Position numbers and translations under genes: made by a program. From Sphingobacteriales bacterium (GTDB lineage Bacteria; Bacteroidota; Bacteroidia; Chitinophagales; JADIYW01): a stretch of 64,000 nt of DNA. The notes beneath the pieces were generated by a model, which did no database searches, was not told the DNA's origin, and saw only the letters and a list, made by a program, of their open reading frames with translations. The DNA is taken from assembly GCA_016719635.1 (NCBI GenBank), contig JADJYT010000004.1, positions 335,336 to 399,335 of the forward strand, given 5' to 3'. This document shows, piece after piece, positions 33,210-42,519 of this stretch (the first letter of the stretch is position 1; each line of letters starts with the position of its first letter).

Positions 33210-33917
33210 ATGGAAATAAAGAATTTAACAAAGTACCTTGCGGAAGGCATTGGTACCATGGTATTGGTTTTAATGGGCTGCGGCAGTGCCGTCATAGCAG
33301 GTGCTGATGGTACCACAGGTGTCGGTTTGCTGGGTATCTCTTTTGCCTTTGGCTTATCAGTGGTAGGAATGGCTTACACCCTTGGCCCAATATCTGGTTG
33401 CCATATCAATCCTGCAATTTCTGTGGCGATGCTTGTAGCCGGACGATTAACACCTAAAGACACCGCAGGATACATTATCTCGCAGGTGATAGGAGGCATT
33501 GCGGGTGCTGGAATCTTATATATTATTGCCAGTAATCAACCTGCTTTTGAAATGAAAGAATGGGCGCTGGGATCGAACGGCTGGGGCGAGGGGTATCTCG
33601 GTGAGTATTCTACGCTGGCGGCATTTATTGCTGAAACGGTGTTTACCTTTATTTTCCTGACAGTTATCTTTGGCACTACCAGTTCCCAAAATTCGAACGG
33701 TGCCTTTGCCGGATTGGTAATTGGTTTGACATTGGTATTAATCCATATCGTAGGTATAAAAGTTACCGGTGTTTCCGTTAACCCTGCCAGAAGTATTGGT
33801 CCTGCCGTATTTGCAGGCGGTGCTGCATTGACACAACTATGGCTGTTTATAGCTGCGCCGATTGCCGGTGGTGTAGTTGCGGCCCTATTTTGGAAGAAGG
33901 TATTGGGCAGAGACTAA
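33210..33917 (+). CDS. aqpZ: Aquaporin Z-like water channel
   Basis: 235 residues from ATG 33210 (MEIKNLTKYLAEG); the frame extends upstream into the terminator of mdh, so the longer start is rejected. Six membrane segments. Both pore motifs are present, GCHINPAISVAM and SVNPARSIGPAV, the second followed by the conserved TQLWLFIAAPIAGG. A His and Arg in these positions fit the narrow water-selective AqpZ type. A terminator follows. Confidence 0.95.
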   Translation: MEIKNLTKYLAEGIGTMVLVLMGCGSAVIAGADGTTGVGLLGISFAFGLSVVGMAYTLGPISGCHINPAISVAMLVAGRLTPKDTAGYIISQVIGGIAGAGILYIIASNQPAFEMKEWALGSNGWGEGYLGEYSTLAAFIAETVFTFIFLTVIFGTTSSQNSNGAFAGLVIGLTLVLIHIVGIKVTGVSVNPARSIGPAVFAGGAALTQLWLFIAAPIAGGVVAALFWKKVLGRD

Positions 33918-33940
33918 ACCAACTTGTGAAAAAAATATTA

Positions 33941-33977
33941 AAAGCATTCAATAGTACCTCTGTTGGATGCTTTTTTT
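33941..33977 (+). terminator. Rho-independent terminator of aqpZ
   Basis: Arms AGCATTCAA / TTGGATGCT (one T-G pair) and a seven-T tail. Confidence 0.8.
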
Positions 33978-34023
33978 ATGTTAAGGTAAAACATAAGTTC
34001 GCTTTAATCATTAATTTTACCGG

Positions 34024-34713
34024 ATGAGAAAAACCATACCTTATTTGTTTCTGCTGCTTATGATTGCTTCCTGTAAGAAACAAGATTCAGACGTACTGGT
34101 GGAATTTGTCGTCAAAACGACCAATAAGACTCCTTTCGGCAGACCTTATGTATTGAATACCCCTGATAGCAAAATACTTTTTTCAAATTTCAGGTTCAGG
34201 GACTCAACGGATAAACAAGTTCTTGTCCAAGATATTTTTCTTTACAAAAATGACAGCCATTCCTTTTCCTTTTCAGTCCCGGAGGGGACGTTTTCTATTT
34301 TTGAATTCTCATTTGGACTGGACAAGGATCAGAATGCATCCATTCCGGCCAGTTTTGAAGCAGCCCATCCCTTGAGTGTAGAATCGGGATTATATTGGGA
34401 TATGCTGAAATACAGATTTTTGGTTGTGGAAGGCAATATTGATAATTCTCCAACCAAGAATCAAACCCCAACAAACCCTTTTTCCATGCATATAGGCACA
34501 GATACTCTATACCATACTATAAGTGTAACAGGTTTGCCAAAAGCCGGCAGTAAACTGACCGTTGAGCTGGATTTGGACAAGTTATTTGTATTGGATGCGG
34601 ATCCTTTTCAAATCACCAATTTCAGTATTCACAGTGAATCTACTGAAATACCCAGGGCGATAGCAATCAAGAATAGTTTTATAAGTGGCATAAAAACAAC
34701 CATTACTCCTTAA
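34024..34713 (+). CDS. MbnP-domain copper-binding lipoprotein
   Basis: 229 residues with a lipoprotein signal ending LLMIASCKK (Cys17). The body fits the MbnP family: an N-terminal FVVKTTNKTPFG strand, a segment FEFSFGLDKDQN, then HPLSVESGLYWDMLKYRF and VVEGN. The Trp in LYW (residue 125) is the one that, in characterised MbnP, is oxidised to kynurenine by the di-haem partner MbnH to make a copper site. The next gene is an MbnH-like protein and overlaps by one base, which strongly supports the call. Whether the Trp is modified here is inferred. Methanobactin genes are not present, so this is the wider non-methanotroph form. Confidence 0.82.
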   Translation: MRKTIPYLFLLLMIASCKKQDSDVLVEFVVKTTNKTPFGRPYVLNTPDSKILFSNFRFRDSTDKQVLVQDIFLYKNDSHSFSFSVPEGTFSIFEFSFGLDKDQNASIPASFEAAHPLSVESGLYWDMLKYRFLVVEGNIDNSPTKNQTPTNPFSMHIGTDTLYHTISVTGLPKAGSKLTVELDLDKLFVLDADPFQITNFSIHSESTEIPRAIAIKNSFISGIKTTITP

Positions 34714-35801
34714 TGAGTAAAAGGATAAGCATATTATCAGCAATTGCAGCATTTTTGTGCGCGGTTACCTTGTTTTCCTGTAAAAAAGAAGTGGTACTGA
34801 TTCCGCCTGCCACAACGCCTTATATACCTCCTGTTATCAGAAATTTCAGAAGTTTACCGGAGAATCCTGATAATCCGATGACTCTGGAAGGCATAGCATT
34901 GGGTAAGAGATTGTTTTTTGATCCTATCTTATCGTTAGATTCTACTATCTCCTGTTCCAGTTGTCACAAGAAAGAGAATTCCTTTTCAGATCCATCAGTC
35001 AGGAGCTCCGGAGTGGGAGGCACACTTGGAAAAAGACACTCCATCGCTTTGATTAATCTGGCCTGGCAAAAAGACCGGTTCTTTTGGGACGGCAGGGCTG
35101 CTTCTTTGCAGGAACAGGCAAAAATGCCTATTGAAGACCCGCTCGAAATGCATTTGCCTATAACACAGGCAGTACAGCGGTTGCAACGTCAGCCTGGTTA
35201 TATTGATTTATTCTGGAAAGCATTTGGAACTAAAACGGTAAGCGAAGGGTTGGTTACAAAGGCGTTGGAGCAATTTGAAAGATCCCTGATTTCTTATAAC
35301 ACACGATTTGACAGATATCTCCGGAGTGAAGGTACTCTTTCTGATGCTGAGTTGAGGGGATTGCAAATTTTTACCACGGAAAAAGGAGATTGCTTTCATT
35401 GTCACAGCACAGCTGCCCCGGAAGTTTTTATTTCTCCGGACAGGACATTTGCCAACAACGGTCTGGATTCCGTTTCTGCAGCAAATGATTTTGTGGATTT
35501 GGGGTTAGGCAAGTTTACCGGAAATCCTTCAGATAACGGCAGATTTAAGATACCTGCACTTCGGAATCTTGCCTTCAGCAACCCTTATATGCACGACGGA
35601 AGGTTTGCTACGTTGGATGAGGTTATTGATTTTTATAATGAAGGGCCCAAGGGCTCACCTACACTGGAGCCGATCATGCGGGAGAAGGCAAATAAGCGGG
35701 TTGAAACCACGGGATTCTGGGGGCTGAATCTGTCAACGCAGGATAAGGCGGATTTAAAAGCATTCTTATTAAGTTTTACCGATTCATCATTTGTGGAATA
35801 G
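34713..35801 (+). CDS. MbnH/cytochrome c peroxidase-family di-haem lipoprotein
   Basis: 362 residues; signal ending TLFSCKK (Cys23, lipobox). Two haem-c sites: SCSSCHKK (Cys81, Cys84, His85) and DCFHCHS (Cys227, Cys230, His231). Other family blocks: LFFDPILS, SIALINLAWQKDRFFWDGR, PIEDPLEMHLP, and PYMHDGRFATLDEVIDFYNEG. It belongs to the CCP/MauG/MbnH superfamily. The one-base overlap with the MbnP-like gene (TAATG) points to the MbnH function, modification of the partner's Trp, rather than peroxide removal; this is inferred from pairing. Confidence 0.88.
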   Translation: MSKRISILSAIAAFLCAVTLFSCKKEVVLIPPATTPYIPPVIRNFRSLPENPDNPMTLEGIALGKRLFFDPILSLDSTISCSSCHKKENSFSDPSVRSSGVGGTLGKRHSIALINLAWQKDRFFWDGRAASLQEQAKMPIEDPLEMHLPITQAVQRLQRQPGYIDLFWKAFGTKTVSEGLVTKALEQFERSLISYNTRFDRYLRSEGTLSDAELRGLQIFTTEKGDCFHCHSTAAPEVFISPDRTFANNGLDSVSAANDFVDLGLGKFTGNPSDNGRFKIPALRNLAFSNPYMHDGRFATLDEVIDFYNEGPKGSPTLEPIMREKANKRVETTGFWGLNLSTQDKADLKAFLLSFTDSSFVE

Positions 35802-35831
35802 AACTTTTCGGAATGTCTGATAATTTGGATG

Positions 35832-37961
35832 TTACGGCAAAGATTGCAATGTGTTCAGGTACTCCTGCGCTTTTTCCTTATTCCCCAGATTGGAATGGGT
35901 TGCCGCCATGTTTCTGATGGCGTCTTTATTGCCGGGATTCAGTTGAATTATCTTTTCAAAACAGCTTATAGCCTTTTCGTATTGTTTCAGCACAGCATAG
36001 CAATTTCCGGTATTGTTCATGGCATTAATATGATTACTATCCAGTTGAAGTGTCTTCGAATAATTTTTGATTGCAGAAGCAAAGTCGCCTCCTTTCGCAT
36101 ACCAGTTGCCGATATTGTACCATACATCGGGTTCTTTGCTGTCCAGTTGAGCAGATTTTGTTAATGCATTGAATGCCTCTTCCCGCTGATTGGTTTCCGT
36201 TAAACTCATACCCAGGCAATTTAACAAGACGGCATTGTTGGGTTCCATTTGCAGGGCGGTACGGCAGGTTTCCGTTGCTTTTGAATAATTGCCTGTGTAG
36301 TAATAGGCATTGACTCCCATGATATAGAATTTTATTTTGTCGGGTTCGTTTTTGTAAAATGGAATACCATTCTCAAAGGCATGAATAACCTGCGGATAGT
36401 CTTTCAGTTGGGATTGACAATAAGCCAGCAGGTTCCATGCCTTGAAATTATCCGGAATAATGGCAAGGCTTTGAGTTAAATAACTGACGGCTTCCCGGCA
36501 ATTCAATAACTTATCCGGATTGTTTTCCGGAAGCGGGATGATTTTCTGTTTAGTGAATTCAAATGCATAGGCGGACAAAACCCTGTAGCTTTTCGGATTG
36601 TGTTCTTTATCGGCAGTAAATAATGTAAGGTTGTCTTTCCAGTCCGCATTTCTGCTTACGGTTTTTACAGAAAAGAGTAATAAGATAAAACCCATCAAAA
36701 CAACCATCCATTTGTACTCCCGGAAGATATTGGCAAAGCTCGCCTCTTTACCGACTGAAAACAGGAATGCTTTTTCCATTAAGAATACAACGGCAAGGCA
36801 TAATCCCAGTGAAGGCAGAAATAAAAATCGTTCTGCGAGAGTGGCTTCTATTAAAAGAAAAATATTGGAAACGATGGAAAGCGTAATGCCAAAAAACAGG
36901 ATCCCGAATACAATCACACCCTTCTTCCTGAAGTTTTTAAGAATATAAAACAATAAAAAGAACAGGACCCCCATAGTCATCATGAATCTGTAATCACTGA
37001 AGGTGATGGTCGGGAAAGTGTTCAGGGAGTAATCAAAACTCAGCGGATGCGGGAAGATAAATAGCAACAGGTAATACCCCACCAGCATAACTGCCGTAGC
37101 GATTCTGTCAGCCGGGTTTTCAGCCGCAACCAGAGAATTATTCAGTACATCAATTTTATTGAAATTCACTAAACTGCCTAAGGCTATTTTACGGAGGATG
37201 AAATAGATTGCAACACCAACCAGTAATGCAATCATCACTATCAGTAGTTTTTTGTAATCCATAGCATTGAAAAAATACATGGATAACGGAACAACGGCAA
37301 AGAGTGTGATGGCGCTTTCCTTGGATAATACGGCCAACAGGAAACAGATACTTCCCAACGCCAGATCTTTTATCTGTGTAGTGACGGCGTATTTATGGAA
37401 AGATTGAAATGCGAGTATGGCGAACAGCAACCCCAGGATTTCATCACGGCTTTTGATATTGGCGACTACTTCTGTATGTAGGGGATGTACTGCAAAAAGT
37501 ATGGTTGCCGACAAAATAACCAAAGAATGTCTTTGCGGCATCCATTGTTGCAATAACAGATACAGAAGATATATGCTAAGCGCATAAAAAAGTATATTGA
37601 TAAGGTGCCCTACTATTGGTTGGTTGGGGGCAACCTGCCATTCAATAGCAAAAAAGATTAGGGATAGAGGACGATAAAGGCTTTCCTGGCGGTCCCAGGC
37701 GCCTTTTCGATAGGCAGAGGTCATGATCTCCGGTATGGCTTTTATACCTTTCGTTACAATCGTATTTTTTGCCATTACCGTGTCGTCATCCAGCACATAC
37801 CCGTGATTCACCGTATTGATGTATAGCAGGAAGGCAAATGCGGCAGCTATCCACGGAAACCATTTTGTATAATCAAATGCAGGTCCGACGGACACCTTCG
37901 TTACCGGTTCAGTGGTTTTGCTCTGAATAGCCGGTTTTTTAGCTGCAGCTGATTTCTTCAT
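35832..37961 (-). CDS. TMTC-like multi-pass membrane protein with TPR domain
   Basis: 709 residues. A short Lys/Ala-rich N-terminus, about eleven membrane segments (35-450), then about six TPRs (500-709; for example VWYNIGNWYAKGGDFASAIK, INAMNNTGNCYAVLKQYEKA). The first loop has LDDDTV, then YRPLSLIFFAIEW and HPLHTEVVANIKSRDEIL, shared with the 623-residue protein at 15324. This is the layout of TMTC-type GT-C O-glycosyltransferases with lipid-linked sugar donors. The acceptor is unknown. Convergent with the MbnH-like gene. Confidence 0.68.
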   Translation of the reverse strand: MKKSAAAKKPAIQSKTTEPVTKVSVGPAFDYTKWFPWIAAAFAFLLYINTVNHGYVLDDDTVMAKNTIVTKGIKAIPEIMTSAYRKGAWDRQESLYRPLSLIFFAIEWQVAPNQPIVGHLINILFYALSIYLLYLLLQQWMPQRHSLVILSATILFAVHPLHTEVVANIKSRDEILGLLFAILAFQSFHKYAVTTQIKDLALGSICFLLAVLSKESAITLFAVVPLSMYFFNAMDYKKLLIVMIALLVGVAIYFILRKIALGSLVNFNKIDVLNNSLVAAENPADRIATAVMLVGYYLLLFIFPHPLSFDYSLNTFPTITFSDYRFMMTMGVLFFLLFYILKNFRKKGVIVFGILFFGITLSIVSNIFLLIEATLAERFLFLPSLGLCLAVVFLMEKAFLFSVGKEASFANIFREYKWMVVLMGFILLLFSVKTVSRNADWKDNLTLFTADKEHNPKSYRVLSAYAFEFTKQKIIPLPENNPDKLLNCREAVSYLTQSLAIIPDNFKAWNLLAYCQSQLKDYPQVIHAFENGIPFYKNEPDKIKFYIMGVNAYYYTGNYSKATETCRTALQMEPNNAVLLNCLGMSLTETNQREEAFNALTKSAQLDSKEPDVWYNIGNWYAKGGDFASAIKNYSKTLQLDSNHINAMNNTGNCYAVLKQYEKAISCFEKIIQLNPGNKDAIRNMAATHSNLGNKEKAQEYLNTLQSLP

Positions 37962-37991
37962 GTTATAAAGCTACAACAAAGATAGGATATT

Positions 37992-38525
37992 CTAATGTAT
38001 TGACTGAATGGTATTCAGGTGGTGCTGAATATGGTAAACGGTAAAAAATAATAATTCCCGCACGGTAATCTTTCCGATAATCGGATGCGGAATCAGGTAG
38101 GTGTCCAATTCTTCTTCTGTCCAGGAATCCAGGGATTGCAATAATTCTTTTGCAGAATTCTCCCAAAGCTTTTCCACCAGAAATCGAATAGGTACCATGC
38201 TTATTTTTGGCTGAAATGGAAAAGTCGCTTTTGCACCTCCGCTCAGGCTTCGCTGATATCTCCATACCACCTCATCGTAGTTTTGGCAGGTGCGGTTGTT
38301 GGTATCATATAATTGCTTCAAAACCACTTTCGGTATATTAAGGCTAAGATTGGTGATGAAATTGGATAGGGTCAGGTGGTCTGTATTCTGTGCAATGCTC
38401 CATTTTCCGTTTATAGTTTTCTTAAAGGTGGCATCATCTACCGTCTTCAGGTATCCATTTAATTCATCAAAAATGGATATCAGCGCTTCTTTGATATCTT
38501 CTTTTGAGTTCATTTTTGTTATCAT
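37992..38525 (-). CDS. DinB-family four-helix-bundle protein
   Basis: 177 residues; start at either 38525 or ATG 38513 (MNSKEDIKEA), the latter fitting the family slightly better. The three His of the DinB metal site can be placed in QNTDHLTLSNF and in YHIQHHLNTIQ. DinB/YfiT-like proteins include thiol-dependent transferases (bacillithiol, mycothiol) but most are uncharacterised. Upstream of the TMTC-like gene with 30 bp between. Confidence 0.8.
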   Translation of the reverse strand: MITKMNSKEDIKEALISIFDELNGYLKTVDDATFKKTINGKWSIAQNTDHLTLSNFITNLSLNIPKVVLKQLYDTNNRTCQNYDEVVWRYQRSLSGGAKATFPFQPKISMVPIRFLVEKLWENSAKELLQSLDSWTEEELDTYLIPHPIIGKITVRELLFFTVYHIQHHLNTIQSIH

Positions 38526-38620
38526 TGCAGTGTAATTGTATTAAAGTTACACACTAACAGACAAAATCTGGGGTGAATCAGGTTATGCAATTCTTAAATC
38601 AATAATCAGGCAAAAAGTCA

Positions 38621-41086
38621 TTGGAAACATTGCATACATATAAACAATTTGTACAGGTCATTCTGCCGCTGGCATTACCCAGATTATATACGTATGCTGT
38701 GCCTGATTTTTTAACCGGTCAGTTAAAACCCGGCTGCAGGGTGGAAGTGCAGTTCGGCAGACAGAAACTATATGCGGCACTGGTCCATTCGGTCAGCAAT
38801 CAGCCTCCGTTGGAATATGTCGCCAAGCCGGTCTTGTCTGTCATGGATGAGCAGCCAATCGTCACTTCCGGGCAATTGAAATTCTGGGAATGGCTCGCAT
38901 CATACTACATGTGCACACTCGGGGAAGTGATGCAGGCGGCGTTACCGGCTTATTTTAAGCTGGACTCGGAGACATATTTCGTTAAAAACCCTTCTGAAGA
39001 GATGGATATTCTGAATCTTCCGGATGACGAATACATGATTGCCGAGGCATTGAACCATCAGGATGCCATTACTGTCAAAGACATTATACAGATTCTGCAA
39101 AAACAAACCGTCAGCAAACCGATTAAGAGTCTGCTGCAAAAGAAAATAATGTATGTCAGGGAAACGCTGAATGAAAAATACACACCCAAAACGGATACCT
39201 TCATCGCATTGGGAGATAAATATAACGCCAAAGGAATGCCTTCGAAAGAAGCATTCGATTTGGTCGTAAAATACCCGAAACAGGAGGCCGTTCTGCTATC
39301 GTTCATGGAATTTTCCAAAAAAAATCAGTCGGTGAAGCGGTCAGAATTGCTAAAAAAAGCAGGTGTTTCTTCTGAGGTGCTGAAGTCTTTAGTCAATAAG
39401 GAAATTTTTACTCTGCAGGAATGCGTGATAGACAGAATAGGTAAATCAGGGCCGGATGAATTGACTGCATTTGCATTGTCTCCGGAACAGACAGCTGCCC
39501 TTCAGGAAATCAAAGAGCATTTCCAGACCAGGGAAGTGGTGTTGCTGCATGGCATTACTTCCAGCGGGAAAACATTAGTGTACATTGACCTGATAAAAGA
39601 ACAATTACAGAAAGGAAAACAGGTATTGTACCTGCTGCCGGAGATTGCATTAACCGCTCAACTGATACAGCGAATAGAAAAAATCATCGGTTCGATAGCG
39701 GTGTATCATTCCAAATTCAACAATGCCGAACGGGTGGAAATATGGAATAAGGTGCTGAGCGGTGAAACAAAAGTGGTGCTGGGCGCCCGTTCTGCCGTCT
39801 TTCTCCCTTTTCAGGAAATCGGTTTGGTGATTGTCGATGAAGAACATGACACTTCCTATAAGCAATACGATCCGGCACCCCGCTACCAGAGCCGTGATGC
39901 CGCCATTTATTTGGCCAAACAATTTAACGGAAAAGTGGTATTAGGTACCGCTACGCCAAGCATAGAAAGTTATGCGAATGCAACAGCCGGAAAATACGGG
40001 TTGGTAAAGCTGAATAACCGCTACGGCGATATACAGTTGCCTGAAATAAATTTTATCAGTTTAACGGAAGCTAACAAGAAAAAACAGATAGTTTCCGGTA
40101 TCACTTTTGTACTCCGCGATGAAATTCAACAGACATTGAACAATAAAGAACAGGTTATACTTTTCCAGAACAGGAGAGGATATGCGCCTTACCTTGCCTG
40201 CAGCAGCTGCAACTGGATTCCGATGTGTAAAAATTGTGATGTGAGTCTGACGTATCATAAGTTTACGAATGACCTGCGCTGTCATTATTGCGGTTATACG
40301 CAAAGCGTCGTAAATACCTGCAAAGCCTGTGGTTTGAACGATATGCAGCAGAAAGGATTGGGTACGGAGCGCATTGAAGAAGATTTGAAAACGATGTTTC
40401 CGCATGCCAATATCGGCCGGATGGATTATGACACGGTTCGCAGCAAAAAAGGACATGAAAAAATTATTGAAGCGTTTGAAGAGGGAGCCTATGATATTTT
40501 AGTGGGAACGCAAATGGTGACGAAGGGGCTGGATTTTGAGAATGTAAGTATGGTGGGTGTGCTGAATGCCGATGCTTTGTTGTTTTATCCGGATTTCCGG
40601 GCGATGGAACGCGCGTATCAGCTGCTGCTGCAGGTGAGCGGCCGTGCCGGCAGGAGAGGCAAACGCGGAAAGGTGTTCATACAGATTGGCAATATCCATC
40701 ATGTGATGGCGGATTATATCTTGAATAAAAGCTATGAAGATTTTTATATGCAGCAGCTGCAGGAAAGGCAGCAGTATAATTACCCTCCGTATTCAAGACT
40801 GATTCAGCTGACGCTGAAACACAAAGAAATAAAAACTACCATAGAGGCGGCCACTAAAATTGCCGAATACCTCAATGCCAGATATCCCGGCTGGGTGGTA
40901 GGTCCGAATGCACCGATTATCCAGAAAGTTAACAACCTGTATCTGCGCGATATACTGATAAAAATTCCCAAAAACCATAAGGAACTGGCGATTGTCAAGA
41001 AAGATATACAACAGTCGATTCAGGCATTATACCAGTTTCAGAGTTTTAAGCAGTTGAGAGTGGTGGTGGATGTGGATTGTTATTGA
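38621..41086 (+). CDS. priA: Primosomal protein N' (replication restart helicase PriA)
   Basis: 821 residues, starting at TTG 38621 (no in-frame ATG fits better). N-terminal DNA-binding domain (VILPLALPRLYTYAVPD), helicase core with GITSSGKTLVY (Walker A), VDEEHDTSYKQ (DEEH), GTATPSIES, and the zinc-binding insert with eight Cys from CSSCNWIPMCKNC to CKACG. C-terminal helicase part contains QVSGRAGRR. Restarts stalled replication forks. Confidence 0.97.
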   Translation: METLHTYKQFVQVILPLALPRLYTYAVPDFLTGQLKPGCRVEVQFGRQKLYAALVHSVSNQPPLEYVAKPVLSVMDEQPIVTSGQLKFWEWLASYYMCTLGEVMQAALPAYFKLDSETYFVKNPSEEMDILNLPDDEYMIAEALNHQDAITVKDIIQILQKQTVSKPIKSLLQKKIMYVRETLNEKYTPKTDTFIALGDKYNAKGMPSKEAFDLVVKYPKQEAVLLSFMEFSKKNQSVKRSELLKKAGVSSEVLKSLVNKEIFTLQECVIDRIGKSGPDELTAFALSPEQTAALQEIKEHFQTREVVLLHGITSSGKTLVYIDLIKEQLQKGKQVLYLLPEIALTAQLIQRIEKIIGSIAVYHSKFNNAERVEIWNKVLSGETKVVLGARSAVFLPFQEIGLVIVDEEHDTSYKQYDPAPRYQSRDAAIYLAKQFNGKVVLGTATPSIESYANATAGKYGLVKLNNRYGDIQLPEINFISLTEANKKKQIVSGITFVLRDEIQQTLNNKEQVILFQNRRGYAPYLACSSCNWIPMCKNCDVSLTYHKFTNDLRCHYCGYTQSVVNTCKACGLNDMQQKGLGTERIEEDLKTMFPHANIGRMDYDTVRSKKGHEKIIEAFEEGAYDILVGTQMVTKGLDFENVSMVGVLNADALLFYPDFRAMERAYQLLLQVSGRAGRRGKRGKVFIQIGNIHHVMADYILNKSYEDFYMQQLQERQQYNYPPYSRLIQLTLKHKEIKTTIEAATKIAEYLNARYPGWVVGPNAPIIQKVNNLYLRDILIKIPKNHKELAIVKKDIQQSIQALYQFQSFKQLRVVVDVDCY

Positions 41087-41102
41087 AGATATTGCATTTT
41101 TT

Positions 41103-42479
41103 TTATTTCCCCTTTCCTTTCCATAAGATCAAAACGGTATAAATCAGGATTTTAAAATCCATCAATAGTGAAATGTTTTCTATATACAGCAGGTCATACC
41201 GCATGCGTTGCAGCATTTCTGTAATGCTGGAAGCATAGCCGAATTTTACCATTCCCAGCGAGGTGATGCCTGGTTTTACACGTTGCAGGAGCTGGTATTG
41301 AGGGGCTGTCTGAATAATCTGGTCAATGAAATATTTTCTTTCAGGTCTGGGGCCAACAAGGCTCATATCGCCTCTGAGTACGTTCCATAATTGTGGTAGT
41401 TCATCTATGCGGTATTTTCGGATGAACTTACCGAAAGGTGTGATGCGTTCGTCATTTTCGGAGGATAACTGTGGAATTCCGTTTTCTGCATTCAGCACCA
41501 TTGAACGGAACTTGATGATGGAAAATAATTTGCCGTTCAGCCCCACTCTTTCCTGACGGAAGAAAATAGGACCGGCGGATGACTTTTTGACTTTCCATCC
41601 GATTGCCATAAGCAGCGGTGATAAAAATAGTAATCCAAAAAGAGAGGCAAATAGGTCAATACCACGTTTGGCGACTCGCTGCCAGGGTTGTATCAACGCT
41701 GTCGGGATTTCTATCAACGGCGAACCAAAGATGCTTTGCGTCTTAAATTTTCCCGATAAGATATCTAATTCATCCGGCAATATCTGCACCGTTTTTTCCT
41801 GATTCAGGAATGAGATGATGGTACTTTCCATCAATTGCGTCGAAACACTTCCGAGTGCGAGAATGACATCTTCGTAATATATGTTAACCGGATGTATACG
41901 GAAAGTCCCATTATCCAGTTCCTGTTTCTGAACAATCCGATAGGGAAGTTTGACCTTAGAGGAATTGATATCCTGTTCTATCTTTTCACAATTTTCCTTG
42001 GTGCCAATTAAGAGTGTCGGTATAAAAACTGTTCCATTAGCTATCTGGTGTTTCAGTATCGTTAAGACGCTTAACCTGAATACCACAGTGCAAAAGAAAT
42101 GCAATACGATAAATCCAAAGAACAGGTAATAGTAGTCTTTGTATCCCTGTATGAGGTCGTTGAGCATTAAACTGAAAAAGAGTATGATTCCGCCGACAAA
42201 TGACTGTAAGGCTGTTTTATAGATTTCCTGCAGCCTCGACTTTTTCAGCATTTTCGTGTAGGTGTTGGAAAAAAAATAATAAATCACCCAGAAGACAGGG
42301 ATGAAGAAAATACCGAATATGAACTTTTTGTCATGGATCAGTTCATCTAAACCTAATGCAATATGCTCAATGTATGTTTTACGAAAAATAAAAAAACAAC
42401 ACCAGCCGGCAAGTGCTGCGAAATAGTCTGACAACAGGTAAGCATATACGCCCTTATCGGCATTTTTGTGCATAAACAA
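41103..42479 (-). CDS. Undecaprenyl-phosphate sugar-1-phosphate transferase (WcaJ-like)
   Basis: 458 residues. Four to five N-terminal membrane segments, a CoA-binding-like cytosolic region (about 130-260), then the bacterial sugar transferase domain (about 265-458): RGIDLFASLFGLLFLSPLL (re-entrant helix), FFRQERVGLNGKLFSIIKFR, KYRIDELPQLWNVLRGDMSL and VGPRPE. It loads the first sugar phosphate onto undecaprenyl phosphate for exopolysaccharide or glycan synthesis. No other polysaccharide gene is adjacent, which is unusual and fits a general glycan initiator. Confidence 0.92.
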   Translation of the reverse strand: MFMHKNADKGVYAYLLSDYFAALAGWCCFFIFRKTYIEHIALGLDELIHDKKFIFGIFFIPVFWVIYYFFSNTYTKMLKKSRLQEIYKTALQSFVGGIILFFSLMLNDLIQGYKDYYYLFFGFIVLHFFCTVVFRLSVLTILKHQIANGTVFIPTLLIGTKENCEKIEQDINSSKVKLPYRIVQKQELDNGTFRIHPVNIYYEDVILALGSVSTQLMESTIISFLNQEKTVQILPDELDILSGKFKTQSIFGSPLIEIPTALIQPWQRVAKRGIDLFASLFGLLFLSPLLMAIGWKVKKSSAGPIFFRQERVGLNGKLFSIIKFRSMVLNAENGIPQLSSENDERITPFGKFIRKYRIDELPQLWNVLRGDMSLVGPRPERKYFIDQIIQTAPQYQLLQRVKPGITSLGMVKFGYASSITEMLQRMRYDLLYIENISLLMDFKILIYTVLILWKGKGK

Positions 42480-42519
42480 AAGTACTAAATTGTAGACGTA
42501 TTGAGAGACAGAAGAAAAA

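Noticed and set aside
34713..35801. Simple cytochrome c peroxidase for peroxide defence
   Set aside because: The one-base overlap with an MbnP-like gene favours the MbnH subgroup; peroxidase remains the fallback.
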